21,256 nt of DNA, from positions 1 through 21,256 of the forward strand of contig JAHIMW010000217.1 of the NCBI GenBank assembly GCA_018896355.1. The letters are read 5' to 3'. A program made the position numbers and the translations under genes. Shown here in pieces: positions 1 to 8,798 of this stretch (position 1 is its first letter; every line of letters begins with the position of its first letter). This stretch comes from Pseudomonadota bacterium. GTDB taxonomy: Bacteria > Desulfobacterota > Syntrophia > Syntrophales > UBA5619. A model generated the notes under the pieces. The model was not told the DNA's origin. It was given only the letters and a program-made list of their open reading frames with translations, and ran no database searches.

Positions 1-2465
1 GCCGGTGCGGCCCCCTGCCCGGATTCCTTGAGGAGGCAGCACTTCTTGTATTTCTTTCCGCTTCCGCAGGGGCACGGGTGGTTCCGGCCGACCGCCGGCC
101 GCGCGGGGAGCGGCGCCTCCCTTACAGGGCGCGGGTCACCCGGATGGGTGAGCCCCTTTCCGAGCCGTCCCGAGACCATCATGAGCATGTCGAGGAGGCT
201 TTCCTTGAATTGATCAAGATCGGCCGTGACCCGGTAGTAGTGTCCCCGGTCCATGATCTCCGCGGCCTTGCCGTAATGGGAAAAGGCGGTTTCAGGATCG
301 CCCTTTTCAAGGGCGTATTCGCCGAGGCTGACATAGCCCTCCACCGCCAAGGGGTCGATCCTGATCGCCCGCTCGTAAAAGGGCACGGAATCCTCTCTCC
401 GCTTGATCTGCCGGAGGGCATTGGCGAACCCGATGAGGAGTTCGGGGCTCTCCGGGTTCTTTCTCAGCTTCTTCTGATACTGGTCGACCAGATCCTGGAG
501 AGGGATCTCCTTCCCAAAGGCCGACACCGTTCTTATGGGGACGACCGTCATTTCATCCCGGTCCATTTTGCCCGTCTCGCGGTCAAGGGTGAGGAGCGCC
601 AACCGGGCGGTGACCGCGATCATTCCCGCGTTGGCGACCTCATAGTGGTCGAGGGCCCCGCATTTCTTGCAGACAATGTGATCCTCGATCACCGTGTCTT
701 TACCGTTGGCGGCCACAAAGACCTTGCCGACCGTGTAATGATAGACGTTCCGGCAGGAGCGGCACTTGAGCGGGATTTCCAGGGGTTCCCTCAGGAAGGC
801 ACCTATGTCCTCCTTCTCCATCGCGCCCTGCAAGCGCTTCTCTCTTTCTTCCCGGAGCTCCATTTCCCGCTTGATGCGCTCAAGTTCGGGGTCTGTCGCG
901 CCGTTGATGAGGCACAGGAGGCGAAAGACTTCGCCTTCGGCTTGCTCTCCCTCTCTCAGCTCGATCTTGAGGGCGGGGATGAACCTTTTGTCCCCGATGC
1001 GGTCCACGGCGTCCAGAAGCCATTCCCGGTACCCGCCCCATAACAGGGACCAGTGGGACAGGATGAGATCGACCGCCTCCTCGGTGGGAAGGTTCTCCAG
1101 GACCCTCAGTGCCAGAGGTATTCCGGCCGGATCGTTCTTCTCGAAAAAGGGGCGCAGAAGGGGGATTGAAAGGGGTCCCAGCCCGCCGACGGCCTCGGCG
1201 ACATCATCCTCGAACCCGCTGCCGTCGAAGTCCATCGCGAGCATATCCCGGGCCAGCCCTTCGTCGATGAACCTGCCCGCGAACCGGATGAGTCTCCCGT
1301 TCATCTGTGAAAAAGGGAACTGGTGCACCCGGCGCACGGCCTCGCGCACCAGGTTCTTCACATCCGCCCTTTTGGCAAGGAGATCCATGATCGCATCATC
1401 CCGGGGCGCATCGGGCCTCTCCTCGAAGAAGAGATCGAGCGCCGCATCGGCGTCGAGGGTCTCCGGATTCAGCGCGATGAGGGACCGGGACTCCGCGAGC
1501 AGGGCAAGAACGACGATGGCAATCCCGGCCACAGTCTCCCTCTGCGCCGCGGGGACCTCCGCGGCGGTTGCCTTTAAGGCGGTCAGGGCGGCGCCATGAA
1601 AGAACGGGACATCCCGCCTCGCCTGCCAGCGGAGATAGGCCTCCTCGCCGCGCTCCAGCCGTTTCGCCTGCCGGATCGCCAGGGCGGTCCTTTCCGCCTC
1701 TTCCAGGATTTCGTCGAACTTCCGCTTTTTCAAGAGCTTTTCGATGGCGTTCCCGGCGTCGCACCCGGTTCGGGCCAGGAGGGCCAGGGACGCCTCCACC
1801 TCGCTGGCGAGGACCTTGGATGCTTGTCCCTTGCCGGACTTTCCGGCGAGGGCGTCGTCCGGCAACCATGCCCCGGCGCGGTTCGCGATCCCGGCCAGGA
1901 GCGCCGGGACGTAGCCGCTCACGCCGCTGTGATAGGCGAAGAGGAGCAGTTTTCCGATGTCCGTGCCCGCCTCGATGTTTGCGTTGAAAAACGCGCCGGC
2001 GGCCATCTCCTTGAAGTCGCCGAACGAGTCGAGATGCCGCAGGGAGTCCTCCACATACCGCTGCGACTCGTCCGTTCCGAGGAGGGCGACATTCATCAAA
2101 ACCCCGACGAAATCAGCCGGACCGTCCCCGGGCATCAGGGCATGCTTCTCCCGCACGGCGTCAAGGAGCCTGCCGTCTTTCATCAAAGCCAGCGCGTATC
2201 CGAGGCGCTTGGCGACAATGCCCGAGCTTTTCCTGAAGGCGGGAAGCAGCGCATCGGCGAAGTTCCTGTCGGGATCATCGCAAAAATAGGCGGCGGCTTG
2301 AGCCGCCACCGATCCGTTCCGGTCGCTCAGGAGCCTGATCATGAGCGACCCCGCCTCTTTCGCGTAGAGGTGGCGAATCCGGTCGGCTGCCCAGCATTTC
2401 ACTTCCGGGTCTTTATGGTCGCACAATCGAGCGAGCTTTTCGAAGCTCCACAAAAAAGCGGTCAC
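1..2465 (-). CDS. HEAT/TPR-repeat protein with C-terminal SEC-C zinc motif (partial, runs off left edge)
   Basis: An uninterrupted leftward frame of 821 codons starts at GTG 2465 behind a strong GGAGGAGG box and is still open at base 1. The first ~540 residues are helical and rich in Leu, Ala and acidic residues, and look like degenerate HEAT repeats. Next is a zinc-knuckle pair (CRSC, C568/C571, and CKKC, C599/C602), then a TPR-like stretch at about 675-745 (motifs such as FYERAIRIDP). A SEC-C motif follows (HPCPCGSGKKYKKCC; C798, C800, C809, C810). SEC-C motifs bind zinc and usually end a protein, so only a short tail is probably missing. SEC-C is known from SecA, where it contacts SecB and ribosomes, and from many uncharacterised proteins; the role here is unknown. 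It is probably cytoplasmic, as no signal peptide or membrane segment is visible. Confidence 0.85.
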   Translation of the reverse strand, partial: MTAFLWSFEKLARLCDHKDPEVKCWAADRIRHLYAKEAGSLMIRLLSDRNGSVAAQAAAYFCDDPDRNFADALLPAFRKSSGIVAKRLGYALALMKDGRLLDAVREKHALMPGDGPADFVGVLMNVALLGTDESQRYVEDSLRHLDSFGDFKEMAAGAFFNANIEAGTDIGKLLLFAYHSGVSGYVPALLAGIANRAGAWLPDDALAGKSGKGQASKVLASEVEASLALLARTGCDAGNAIEKLLKKRKFDEILEEAERTALAIRQAKRLERGEEAYLRWQARRDVPFFHGAALTALKATAAEVPAAQRETVAGIAIVVLALLAESRSLIALNPETLDADAALDLFFEERPDAPRDDAIMDLLAKRADVKNLVREAVRRVHQFPFSQMNGRLIRFAGRFIDEGLARDMLAMDFDGSGFEDDVAEAVGGLGPLSIPLLRPFFEKNDPAGIPLALRVLENLPTEEAVDLILSHWSLLWGGYREWLLDAVDRIGDKRFIPALKIELREGEQAEGEVFRLLCLINGATDPELERIKREMELREEREKRLQGAMEKEDIGAFLREPLEIPLKCRSCRNVYHYTVGKVFVAANGKDTVIEDHIVCKKCGALDHYEVANAGMIAVTARLALLTLDRETGKMDRDEMTVVPIRTVSAFGKEIPLQDLVDQYQKKLRKNPESPELLIGFANALRQIKRREDSVPFYERAIRIDPLAVEGYVSLGEYALEKGDPETAFSHYGKAAEIMDRGHYYRVTADLDQFKESLLDMLMMVSGRLGKGLTHPGDPRPVREAPLPARPAVGRNHPCPCGSGKKYKKCCLLKESGQGAAP

Positions 2466-2551
2466 CTGTTCCTCCTCCCATGGGTCTGTCAAAGGCCGCC
2501 CGGGGGCGCACTCGCGTCCGGACCTTTCCTTTTGATGAAAGCGTGGGCGGC

Positions 2552-2580
2552 ATCATATGACAAAAGCGGACGAGGATCAA
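2552..2580 (-). promoter_or_regulatory. Sigma70-type promoter for the SEC-C protein gene
   Basis: On the minus strand TTGATC (2580-2575) is followed after 17 bases by TATGAT (2557-2552), about 87 bases before the GTG start. Spacing and hexamers fit a housekeeping promoter. It is divergent from the permease-type promoter at 2649. Confidence 0.55.
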
Positions 2581-2615
2581 TGCCGAAACATTCCTCGGCA
2601 GCGTATCGGCCTCCC

Positions 2616-3029
2616 TTTCTTCCCATTCCCGCGGGAGACAATAATCGCTTGACAAATAAATTGGTGCCTGTTCAGATTTTCTTTCCAACAGGGGGGCGAA
2701 AGATGATCGGCAAGGCAGGGGAATGGTGATACGATGGATTCCCTCTCGCTCACCCGAAACCGGTTTTATCGGGATTACCGTTTTGCCGATGTGTTTGTTA
2801 ACCTGAAGCGGGCGCCGGAAAGCCTGAAGGAGAAGATTCAAAATGTTCCCGGCGTCCATCAGGTCGAGACGCGCGTTTCCGCCTATGTCAAACTGGACAT
2901 CAAAGGCTTTGATGAACCGGTGACGGCCCGAATCATCTCCATCCCCGATGACGGCAAGCCCCTTCTGAATCGGCTCTATATCAAGAAAGGAAGGTTGGCC
3001 GACCCGGCGAAGGATAACGAGGTGGTGAT
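2616..3029 (+). repeat. Left copy of direct repeat (promoter plus 5' part of permease gene)
   Basis: Bases 2616-2729 match 8961-9074 with 7 mismatches in 114. Bases 2731-3029 match 9193-9491 with 8 mismatches in 299, mostly in third codon positions. About 118 bases present in the right copy (9075-9192), including the ATG and first transmembrane segment, are missing here. The two copies bracket the whole TRAP-oxoprolinase operon. At 3029/9491 similarity stops abruptly, and to the left of 2616/8961 the sequences are unrelated. Confidence 0.9.
2649..2677 (+). promoter_or_regulatory. Promoter-like box of the truncated permease copy
   Basis: TTGACA (2649-2654), 17-base spacer, TCAGAT (2672-2677). 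It is the counterpart of the box at 8994-9022 upstream of the intact permease. The -35 hexamer is unchanged; the -10 differs by one base. Confidence 0.5.
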
Positions 3030-3042
3030 GGCCCTCATTTAG
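2734..3042 (+). pseudogene. Truncated FtsX/LolE-type permease fragment
   Basis: The 102 codons starting with MDSLSLTRNRFY match residues 40-137 of the intact permease at 9079 almost perfectly, then end in an unrelated MALI-stop. The normal start codon, the first transmembrane helix and everything beyond about residue 137 are absent. What remains would be only part of the first periplasmic domain, so it cannot work as a transporter subunit. Differences from the intact copy are mostly synonymous, suggesting a duplication that is not very old or homogenisation by gene conversion. The internal deletion begins right after the shared bases TGGTGA at the old start region. Confidence 0.88.
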
Positions 3043-3069
3043 CCTCCTCTGAGGGACAACGCCCAGAAT

Positions 3070-4014
3070 TTAGGATATGCTACGCACTATCTCTCGCATC
3101 AACTTTTTTTGTTTCATATGCAGGGAATAAGCTGTTTCCAAGGTTACTTCCTCGAACCGGATAACATTTCCGGGGATGGCCTGGGCAACCTTGGGAATAT
3201 CCGTGGAGATGACGGTGGCAATTTTAGTATAACCTCCCATGGTTTGTTCGACCAGCAGGATAATCGGTTGCCCGTCGGCTGGAATTTGAACGCTGCCCGA
3301 AATGGTCGGATCGGAAATGATGCTCGCGGGCATGTTCTCTTTTCGCTGGATTGAAGGTCCCTGGAGCCTGTAGCCCATGCGGTTAGCATTGGTACCGATC
3401 GTAAACTCTGATTGGAAGAACGTAACGAGACCTTCTTTATGGAAAAAGTCGTCCTGGGGTCCTGGAACGGCTCGGAGAACGATTTCCGAAGAATGCCGGG
3501 GAATCCACGCCGAAGGAAGACGCCGCGGCACATCCAGGAACGTGCCTTCGCCACAGCGCAGGATGTCCCCTTTCTTCAGAGGACGGCCTTGGTAACCCCC
3601 CAGTTTGCCGCCCACATAGGTAGAACGACTCCCCAGCACTTTAGGAACCTCGATGCCGCCGCTGACGGCCAGATAAGCGCGGCAGCCGCTCTTCACCTGC
3701 GGTATTTTCAAGATGTCACCAGGCGAAACCCTGAAGGACTCCCAACAATTAACCGGCTGATTGTTCAACGCTGCTCCCATATCAGCACCAGCCAGGGCGA
3801 CATCGATTTCTCTCAGAAACGCAAGACGGGGTCCAGTAACGGTAATTTCCAAAACGGCGCTGTCTTCGGGATTCCCCACCAACAGGTTGGCCACACTGCC
3901 GGCAAACGAATCAAGAACCCCTGACACGGGGATTCCCATCTTTTGATAGCCGAAACGCCCATTATCTTGAACCGTGGTGTACGAACCCGGGGCCTGCACT
4001 AAGAACGCATCCAT
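3070..4014 (-). CDS. pxpC: 5-oxoprolinase subunit PxpC (biotin-dependent carboxyltransferase/KipA family)
   Basis: This 314-residue protein is the third subunit of the prokaryotic ATP-dependent 5-oxoprolinase, which opens 5-oxo-L-proline to L-glutamate. It belongs to the AHS2 family (allophanate hydrolase subunit 2, KipA). The N-terminus carries the family hallmark GYQKMGIPVSGVLD at residues 22-35, with the conserved SGxLD. Later motifs include GIEVPKVLGSRSTY and the FxIGxxxNRMGYRLQGP block. The length is normal for the family. The ATG (4014-4012) overlaps the TAA of pxpB by one base (TAATG), so translation is probably coupled and the two subunits made in equal amounts. It is the last gene of the operon. 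No clear terminator follows; only a weak 6-bp stem at 3032-3055 is seen. Confidence 0.93.
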   Translation of the reverse strand: MDAFLVQAPGSYTTVQDNGRFGYQKMGIPVSGVLDSFAGSVANLLVGNPEDSAVLEITVTGPRLAFLREIDVALAGADMGAALNNQPVNCWESFRVSPGDILKIPQVKSGCRAYLAVSGGIEVPKVLGSRSTYVGGKLGGYQGRPLKKGDILRCGEGTFLDVPRRLPSAWIPRHSSEIVLRAVPGPQDDFFHKEGLVTFFQSEFTIGTNANRMGYRLQGPSIQRKENMPASIISDPTISGSVQIPADGQPIILLVEQTMGGYTKIATVISTDIPKVAQAIPGNVIRFEEVTLETAYSLHMKQKKLMREIVRSIS

Positions 4015-4721
4015 TATTTTATCCCCTTTTCCGCCAACCGGCGGTATTCTTCCGGGGTTATGGGCTTGAATCTGATCCGGTCCCCGGCTTGATAAAGGAA
4101 AGGATTGGGACGTTCCAGATCGAACAACTTTAGCGGGGTCCGGCCGATCAACTGCCAGCCTCCGGGGCTGGTCACGGGATAAATCCCCGTTTGCTCGTTG
4201 GCAATTCCCACCGACCCCGCGAGGACTTGTGTGCGTGGTGTTTTCTGCCTTGGAGTATGAAGCTCTTTAGGAAGTCCACCAAGGTAAGGAAATCCCGGCG
4301 TGAACCCGATCATGAATATCTGGTATTCAGGTTCCGAATGGAGACGGATAACCGCATCCACCGTCAGGCCGTGATTTTCGGCAACGAACTGTATGTCGGG
4401 GCCAAACTCTCCTCCGTAACAGACGGGAATCCCAACCGTTTGCGGGGGCGGAATTTCGATTTCCAGGAGACGCTTTTCCAGAGAGTTCAAAGATTCCTGC
4501 AAGGCAGAAGTGGTTGTTACTGAAGGATCGTAAACGATCAGGAGAGACCGGTAGGAGGGAATAATCTCTATCACCCCCGCCGGAGCGTCATGTTCCAGGC
4601 CGATGGCTATGGATATGACTTTTTTGTTAACAACGGGATCTATCTTGTCGCCGTATTCCACCAAGAGACCCCGGTCACCCACAACGCGAATCTTGGACGT
4701 TTCGTACAAACCGTTGCTCAT
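4014..4721 (-). CDS. pxpB: 5-oxoprolinase subunit PxpB (KipI/AHS1 family)
   Basis: This 235-residue protein of the AHS1/KipI family pairs with PxpC. Motifs seen are GIPVCYGGEFGPD (97-109), the signature MIGFTPGFPYLGGL (137-150), LAGSVGIA (168-174 region) and TSPGGWQLIGRTP (184-196). In known PxpABC systems PxpB and PxpC act together with PxpA in ATP-dependent 5-oxoproline opening. KipI homologues were first described as sporulation kinase inhibitors in Bacillus, but next to pxpA and pxpC the metabolic role is far more likely. The start at 4721 has only a weak purine-rich site (AAAGAAG) and lies 47 bases after the pxpA stop, so it probably depends on operon transcription. Confidence 0.93.
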   Translation of the reverse strand: MSNGLYETSKIRVVGDRGLLVEYGDKIDPVVNKKVISIAIGLEHDAPAGVIEIIPSYRSLLIVYDPSVTTTSALQESLNSLEKRLLEIEIPPPQTVGIPVCYGGEFGPDIQFVAENHGLTVDAVIRLHSEPEYQIFMIGFTPGFPYLGGLPKELHTPRQKTPRTQVLAGSVGIANEQTGIYPVTSPGGWQLIGRTPLKLFDLERPNPFLYQAGDRIRFKPITPEEYRRLAEKGIK

Positions 4722-4768
4722 TCGGGCTTCTTTCCAAGCCGGTTTTCTATCAATTTTTTTAAAATCAA

Positions 4769-5542
4769 TTACAACTCTCCCATCGGCGTCACCGCCATTC
4801 CATCCGCTTCCAGCTTTTCCCGAATAGCCCTCACCAGTTCCACCGCCATCGGTGTATCACCATGAACACAAAGGGTTTGAATATCTATCTGAATTGGAGT
4901 TCCATCCACGGCAATCACTTTGCCCTCTTTTGCCATCATCAAAGCACGTTCGGCAACGTCCCGAGCGTCCCTGACAACCGCCCCCGGCAAGCGACGGGAC
5001 AGCAGTGTCCCCTCAGGTGTGTAAGCTCGGTCAGGAAAGGCTTCGTAAACCACTTTGAGACCCACATCACGGGCAATTTTGCTCATAATTTTTTCCTTTG
5101 CGCTGGCCAAAGCCACGTAGATGAGTTCAGAATCCACACTGGCGATGGCCTCTGCAATTACCCGGGCAACTCCCTCGTTCTCAGCGGCCGTATTATACAG
5201 GCTACCGTGAGGTTTCACGTGGCGCAGCCTGGTCCCGTGAATGGCACAAAATGCCTGAAGAGCGCCGATCTGATACACCACATAGTTACGAATTTCCTCC
5301 AGGGTACAGTTCATATTTCTGCGTCCAAATCCCTGCAGATCGGGATATCCCGGATGTGCGCCAACAGCGACATTATGTTCAACCGCCAGTTTTACTGTCC
5401 TGTCCAGTACCAGTGGATCCCCGGCATGAAAACCACAGGCAACGTTGGCCGATGTAATATACTTGATAACCTCATCATCCATACCTATCGTATAGGCGCC
5501 AAAACTCTCACCCATGTCACAGTTCAGGTCTACTTTTTTCAC
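4769..5542 (-). CDS. pxpA: 5-oxoprolinase subunit PxpA (LamB/YcsF family)
   Basis: This 257-residue LamB/YcsF protein is the third component of 5-oxoprolinase. Family motifs are all present: DLNCDMGE (5-12), ANVACGFHAGDP (32-43), GAHPGYPD (61-68), VKPHGSLYN (109-117), EAFPDRAY (167-174) and LCVHGD (224-229). The conserved Asp and His residues that probably form the active site are intact. It starts at GTG 5542 behind AAAGGAG with normal spacing. The 162-base gap to dctM (5543-5704) holds no convincing promoter or terminator, so I place it in one transcript with the TRAP genes. Order pxpA-pxpB-pxpC matches the arrangement common in bacteria. Confidence 0.95.
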   Translation of the reverse strand: MKKVDLNCDMGESFGAYTIGMDDEVIKYITSANVACGFHAGDPLVLDRTVKLAVEHNVAVGAHPGYPDLQGFGRRNMNCTLEEIRNYVVYQIGALQAFCAIHGTRLRHVKPHGSLYNTAAENEGVARVIAEAIASVDSELIYVALASAKEKIMSKIARDVGLKVVYEAFPDRAYTPEGTLLSRRLPGAVVRDARDVAERALMMAKEGKVIAVDGTPIQIDIQTLCVHGDTPMAVELVRAIREKLEADGMAVTPMGEL

Positions 5543-5704
5543 AAAGACTCCTTTCTGTCATTTTTGCAGGCTGCTCTTGCAGACCTCCTATTTCATAAGA
5601 TCCGGCAGATACAAGGCAAAATCGGGGTCAGGTTTTGCAATGTAACATTTAGCATGGTCAATCCCTATCGTTTACCAGAAATGTGTTATTATAAGACCTG
5701 AGAG

Positions 5705-7006
5705 CTACCCCCCCATCATATTGGGCAGGACTGTGACAATTTCGGGGAACACCACAATAACCGCCAGACCAATGAGAAGCAACAGAAAAAAGGGTATAGA
5801 CGCATAGGCCACTCTCAGGATATCAATACCGGTCAGTCCCTGAATGACAAAGAGGTTGAACCCCACCGGCGGAGTAATCTGGGCCATTTCCACAACGATA
5901 ACCACAAAAATTCCGAACCAGAGCGGATCTATGCCTGCCTGTTCGATCATCGGCATGATCACCGAAGTGGTCAAGACCACCACGGATATTCCGTCAAGAA
6001 AACAGCCCATGACGATAAAAAAGAAGGTCAGGGCCAGAAGGAGCGCGTAGGGCGACAACTGCAGGGCGCCTATCCAGGTTGCCAGCATTTTCGGAATCCC
6101 GGTGAACCCCATTGCCACTGTCAGAAATGCGGCACCGGCCAGGATAAAGGCGATCATACAGGAGGTTTTTGTCGCTCCCATCAGCCCTTGGAGAAAACTC
6201 TCTTTGGTAAGCGACCCGGTGTACCACGAGAGGAGCAGAGCCAGCAGGACTCCGATGGCAGCGGCATCTGTTGGCGAGGCAATGCCGGAGTAAATCGACC
6301 CTATGACCCCGACAATCAGCAGCATCACCGGGATCAGTCTCTTTGTCCGGGACAGCCGCTGCCTCAGAGGCAAAGCAGCCCCCCCAGGTGGAATGGCTTG
6401 CGGGTGTAAAAGGGACCATACAATCACATAACCGCCAAAGAGGACAACCAGCATACAGCCCGGCAGCACCCCGGCTATGAATAGCCTGGCAATCGACTGC
6501 TCCGTCGCCACCCCATAGACGATAAGAATTATTGACGGGGGAATGAGCAGGCCCAGAGTTGCAGAGCCAGCCAGAGTTCCCACCAGCATGTTTTCGGGAT
6601 AACCACGTCTGGCCAGTTCCGGGATCGTCATCTTGCCGATGGTTGCTGCCGTTGCCGCAGAGGAACCAGACACGGCCGCAAATATGGCGCAACCAAGGAT
6701 GTTGACATGGAGCAACCGTCCAGGTAACCGGGTCAGCCAGGGAGACAGCCCCGTAAACATATCCTCGGATAGCCGTGAACGGAACAGGATCTCCCCCATC
6801 CATATAAACAGCGGCAGGGCGGCGAGGGCCCAGCTATTGCTCGCCCCCCAGATAGTCGTTGCCATTACCTCCCCAAGCGGCGCTTCGGAAAAAAGAGCCA
6901 TACCAGCTATTCCTACGGCCAGCAGGGAGAATGCCACCCAGATCCCGCTACCCAGCAGGAAAAACAGGAGAAAAAGCAATATGACCGTGAGGCTTATCTC
7001 AGACAT
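5705..7006 (-). CDS. dctM: TRAP transporter large permease (DctM family)
   Basis: This 433-residue, very hydrophobic protein is the large membrane subunit of a tripartite ATP-independent periplasmic transporter, which imports organic acids using the sodium or proton gradient. Typical DctM blocks are visible: FIWMGEILFRS, GCAIFAAVSGSSAATAATIG, the PPSIILIVYGVATEQSIARLF loop region, GCFLDGISVVVLT and the C-terminal AQITPPVGFNLFV. The frame extends upstream to 7147, but the true start is the ATG at 7006, preceded by GAGGGGGAG and only ten bases beyond the dctQ stop. The upstream extension overlaps dctQ and reads as nonsense. Lies between dctQ and pxpA on the same strand. Confidence 0.94.
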   Translation of the reverse strand: MSEISLTVILLFLLFFLLGSGIWVAFSLLAVGIAGMALFSEAPLGEVMATTIWGASNSWALAALPLFIWMGEILFRSRLSEDMFTGLSPWLTRLPGRLLHVNILGCAIFAAVSGSSAATAATIGKMTIPELARRGYPENMLVGTLAGSATLGLLIPPSIILIVYGVATEQSIARLFIAGVLPGCMLVVLFGGYVIVWSLLHPQAIPPGGAALPLRQRLSRTKRLIPVMLLIVGVIGSIYSGIASPTDAAAIGVLLALLLSWYTGSLTKESFLQGLMGATKTSCMIAFILAGAAFLTVAMGFTGIPKMLATWIGALQLSPYALLLALTFFFIVMGCFLDGISVVVLTTSVIMPMIEQAGIDPLWFGIFVVIVVEMAQITPPVGFNLFVIQGLTGIDILRVAYASIPFFLLLLIGLAVIVVFPEIVTVLPNMMGG

Positions 7007-7016
7007 CGTCTCCCCC

Positions 7017-7598
7017 TCACGTCTCGGCAACTGATTGATCTTGCTGATTCTCTTTTGCCAGGAGCCCCTCCCCTTTTTCCACATAGGATGGCACATTACC
7101 GCGAAGTACTGCTGCCAGCTCATCCATAAGTGCGATAGAGAGGACAATCAGACCCAGGAGCAGCGCCGTCTGCGGAATCCAGAGGGGCACGGCGATCATC
7201 CCGGATGAGAGGTCGTTATAGGCAAACGATTCATAGGTTAGTTTTGCTATATACCATGAGAAATAAAGGGAAATCGACATGCCAAAGAGGATGCACCATA
7301 TTTCGGCCGGGCGGTGAAGTTTTTTAGGCAGGTGACCAATGATAAGACTTACGCGGATATGGGCGCCCTCCCGGAGGCTGTAGGCAAGCGCCATGAAGGA
7401 GGCTGCAGCAAGCAAGAAACCGGTAAAGTCCGAATATGAGGGTATTGTCAGACCTATTGCGCTACCTGTCAACAATGTGCTGATCCGGTCAATCAGGTTG
7501 AGCATAACTTGGCAGACGACCAGAAAACAGATAGCGGCGATGCAGCATGCACCAAACCATCCGCTGGCTTTATAGAGAACATCCAAGGATCGACGCAT
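7017..7598 (-). CDS. dctQ: TRAP transporter small permease (DctQ family)
   Basis: This 193-residue protein with four predicted membrane helices (about 12-34, 55-73, 98-117 and 138-158) is the small membrane subunit that partners DctM. The block FMALAYSLREGAHIRVSLI is typical of DctQ proteins. The start is taken at ATG 7598 (MRRSLDVLYK), with GGGAG five bases upstream. An ORF extension to 7655 adds a Cys/Arg-rich tail lacking a good ribosome site. The hydrophilic C-terminus (about 165-193) is acidic and probably cytoplasmic. It sits between dctP (gap 81 bases) and dctM (gap 10 bases), the usual P-Q-M order. Confidence 0.92.
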   Translation of the reverse strand: MRRSLDVLYKASGWFGACCIAAICFLVVCQVMLNLIDRISTLLTGSAIGLTIPSYSDFTGFLLAAASFMALAYSLREGAHIRVSLIIGHLPKKLHRPAEIWCILFGMSISLYFSWYIAKLTYESFAYNDLSSGMIAVPLWIPQTALLLGLIVLSIALMDELAAVLRGNVPSYVEKGEGLLAKENQQDQSVAET

Positions 7599-7679
7599 CC
7601 ATCTCCCTTTAGCCCGGCTGCCGCTCCAGCAGAAGCCGCAGCCGGGGTTGTTCAACTATTTCATGAATAGCGGGTAATC

Positions 7680-8663
7680 CTATTTCGCCTGGTATGCCTT
7701 AAGCAGCTTTTCACCTTCACTGCCTGCGTCTTTCTTCCATTTTTCGAGCATGGACGCACCGATCTTCTTCAGACCGGACATGAGCTCCGCACTGGGAGTT
7801 ACAACAATAATTCCCTTATCTTTGAGGATCTGGGTCTTTTCGCTCGTCTCTTTCATGCTCATTTCCCAGCCCCTGGTCTCAGCAGCCTTCGCGGCGGCGA
7901 GAATTGTATTCCTGGTCTTTTTATCCAGCTTTCCGAAGGCTTTCTTATTTACGACGACGATGTTTTTCGGAAGCCAAGCCTGAATGTCTGTGTAATGCGT
8001 GACAAAATCCCAGGCTTTGGAATTAGCCCCTGTGGAAGGAGAGGTGATCATCGCGTCAACGCGGCCGGTGGAAAAAGCCTGTGGAATATCAGGTACCTCT
8101 ACCTGAGTCGGCGCGGCACCGATCAGATTTGCAAAGAGTTCCAAGGTGGCATTGTATGTCCTGAATTTTATACCCTTAAGATCATCAACAGTTTTTATCT
8201 CCTTTTTCGTATAGAGTCCCTGCGGTGGCCAAGCCACAGAAAAAAGCGGCATAAGCCCCTGCTTGTCAAGCAGTGCTGTAACGACAGGTCGCTGAGCATC
8301 CCAGAGCTTTTTGGCATCCTTGTAGTTGGTAGCAAGAAAGGGCTGGGAATCGGCACCGAAAACCTGGTGCTCATTGGAGAGAAGGGAAAGGAAGAACTCT
8401 CCGATGGGTACCTGTCCAGCACGCACAGCATTTTTGATTTCGGGATGCTTGAAGAGCGAACCTGCGGAATGTATTTTTATCTCCAGTTTTCCCCCGGTTG
8501 CCTTGCTTACCTCGTCAGCGAATATGGCAATATTCTGAGTATGGAAAGTCTTGTCCGGATACGGGGTTGGCATATCCCATGTGGCGCCAATGACGTTCGC
8601 AGTCATCCCCAGCCCAACAATTATTCCAGCCAACGTTGCTAAAACACTTTTACATACCTTCAT
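7680..8663 (-). CDS. dctP: TRAP transporter periplasmic substrate-binding protein (DctP family)
   Basis: This 327-residue protein has a clear secretion signal: MKVCKSVLATLAG followed by a hydrophobic stretch and a likely cleavage after IGA near residue 26. The mature part has DctP features: ATGGKLEIKIHSAGSLF, the DLKGIKFRTYN block containing the ligand-carboxylate-binding Arg (R168), and PDIPQAFSTGRVDAMITSP. Such proteins capture carboxylates in the periplasm and deliver them to DctQM. Its position at the head of a transcript ending in pxpABC suggests 5-oxoproline (pyroglutamate) or a related lactam/keto acid as ligand; this is inference. The ATG 8663 has a strong GAGGAGGAG site. It is the first gene after the promoter at 8799-8827. 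Confidence 0.94.
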   Translation of the reverse strand: MKVCKSVLATLAGIIVGLGMTANVIGATWDMPTPYPDKTFHTQNIAIFADEVSKATGGKLEIKIHSAGSLFKHPEIKNAVRAGQVPIGEFFLSLLSNEHQVFGADSQPFLATNYKDAKKLWDAQRPVVTALLDKQGLMPLFSVAWPPQGLYTKKEIKTVDDLKGIKFRTYNATLELFANLIGAAPTQVEVPDIPQAFSTGRVDAMITSPSTGANSKAWDFVTHYTDIQAWLPKNIVVVNKKAFGKLDKKTRNTILAAAKAAETRGWEMSMKETSEKTQILKDKGIIVVTPSAELMSGLKKIGASMLEKWKKDAGSEGEKLLKAYQAK

Positions 8664-8798
8664 CCTTTGCTCCTCCTCATAGTTTTATTTTAACACTGCT
8701 ACTTTTGGTTAACACGAATGACCATGCCGCATTTCTACAGATTATCCCTTAAAACAGCAAGGCAAGCGATGATGTTGACTTTTTCCTACATAGCTGTC

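Noticed and set aside
78..1043. Rightward open frame of 321 codons (and similar rightward frames to 2729)
   Set aside because: These are antisense shadows of the leftward SEC-C protein gene, which has a clear ribosome site, zinc motifs and family-like sequence; the shadows match nothing I know.
3030..3069. Possible terminator after pxpC (CCCTCA/TGAGGG at 3032-3055)
   Set aside because: The six-pair stem has a 12-base loop and no T-tract on the transcribed strand, too weak to call.
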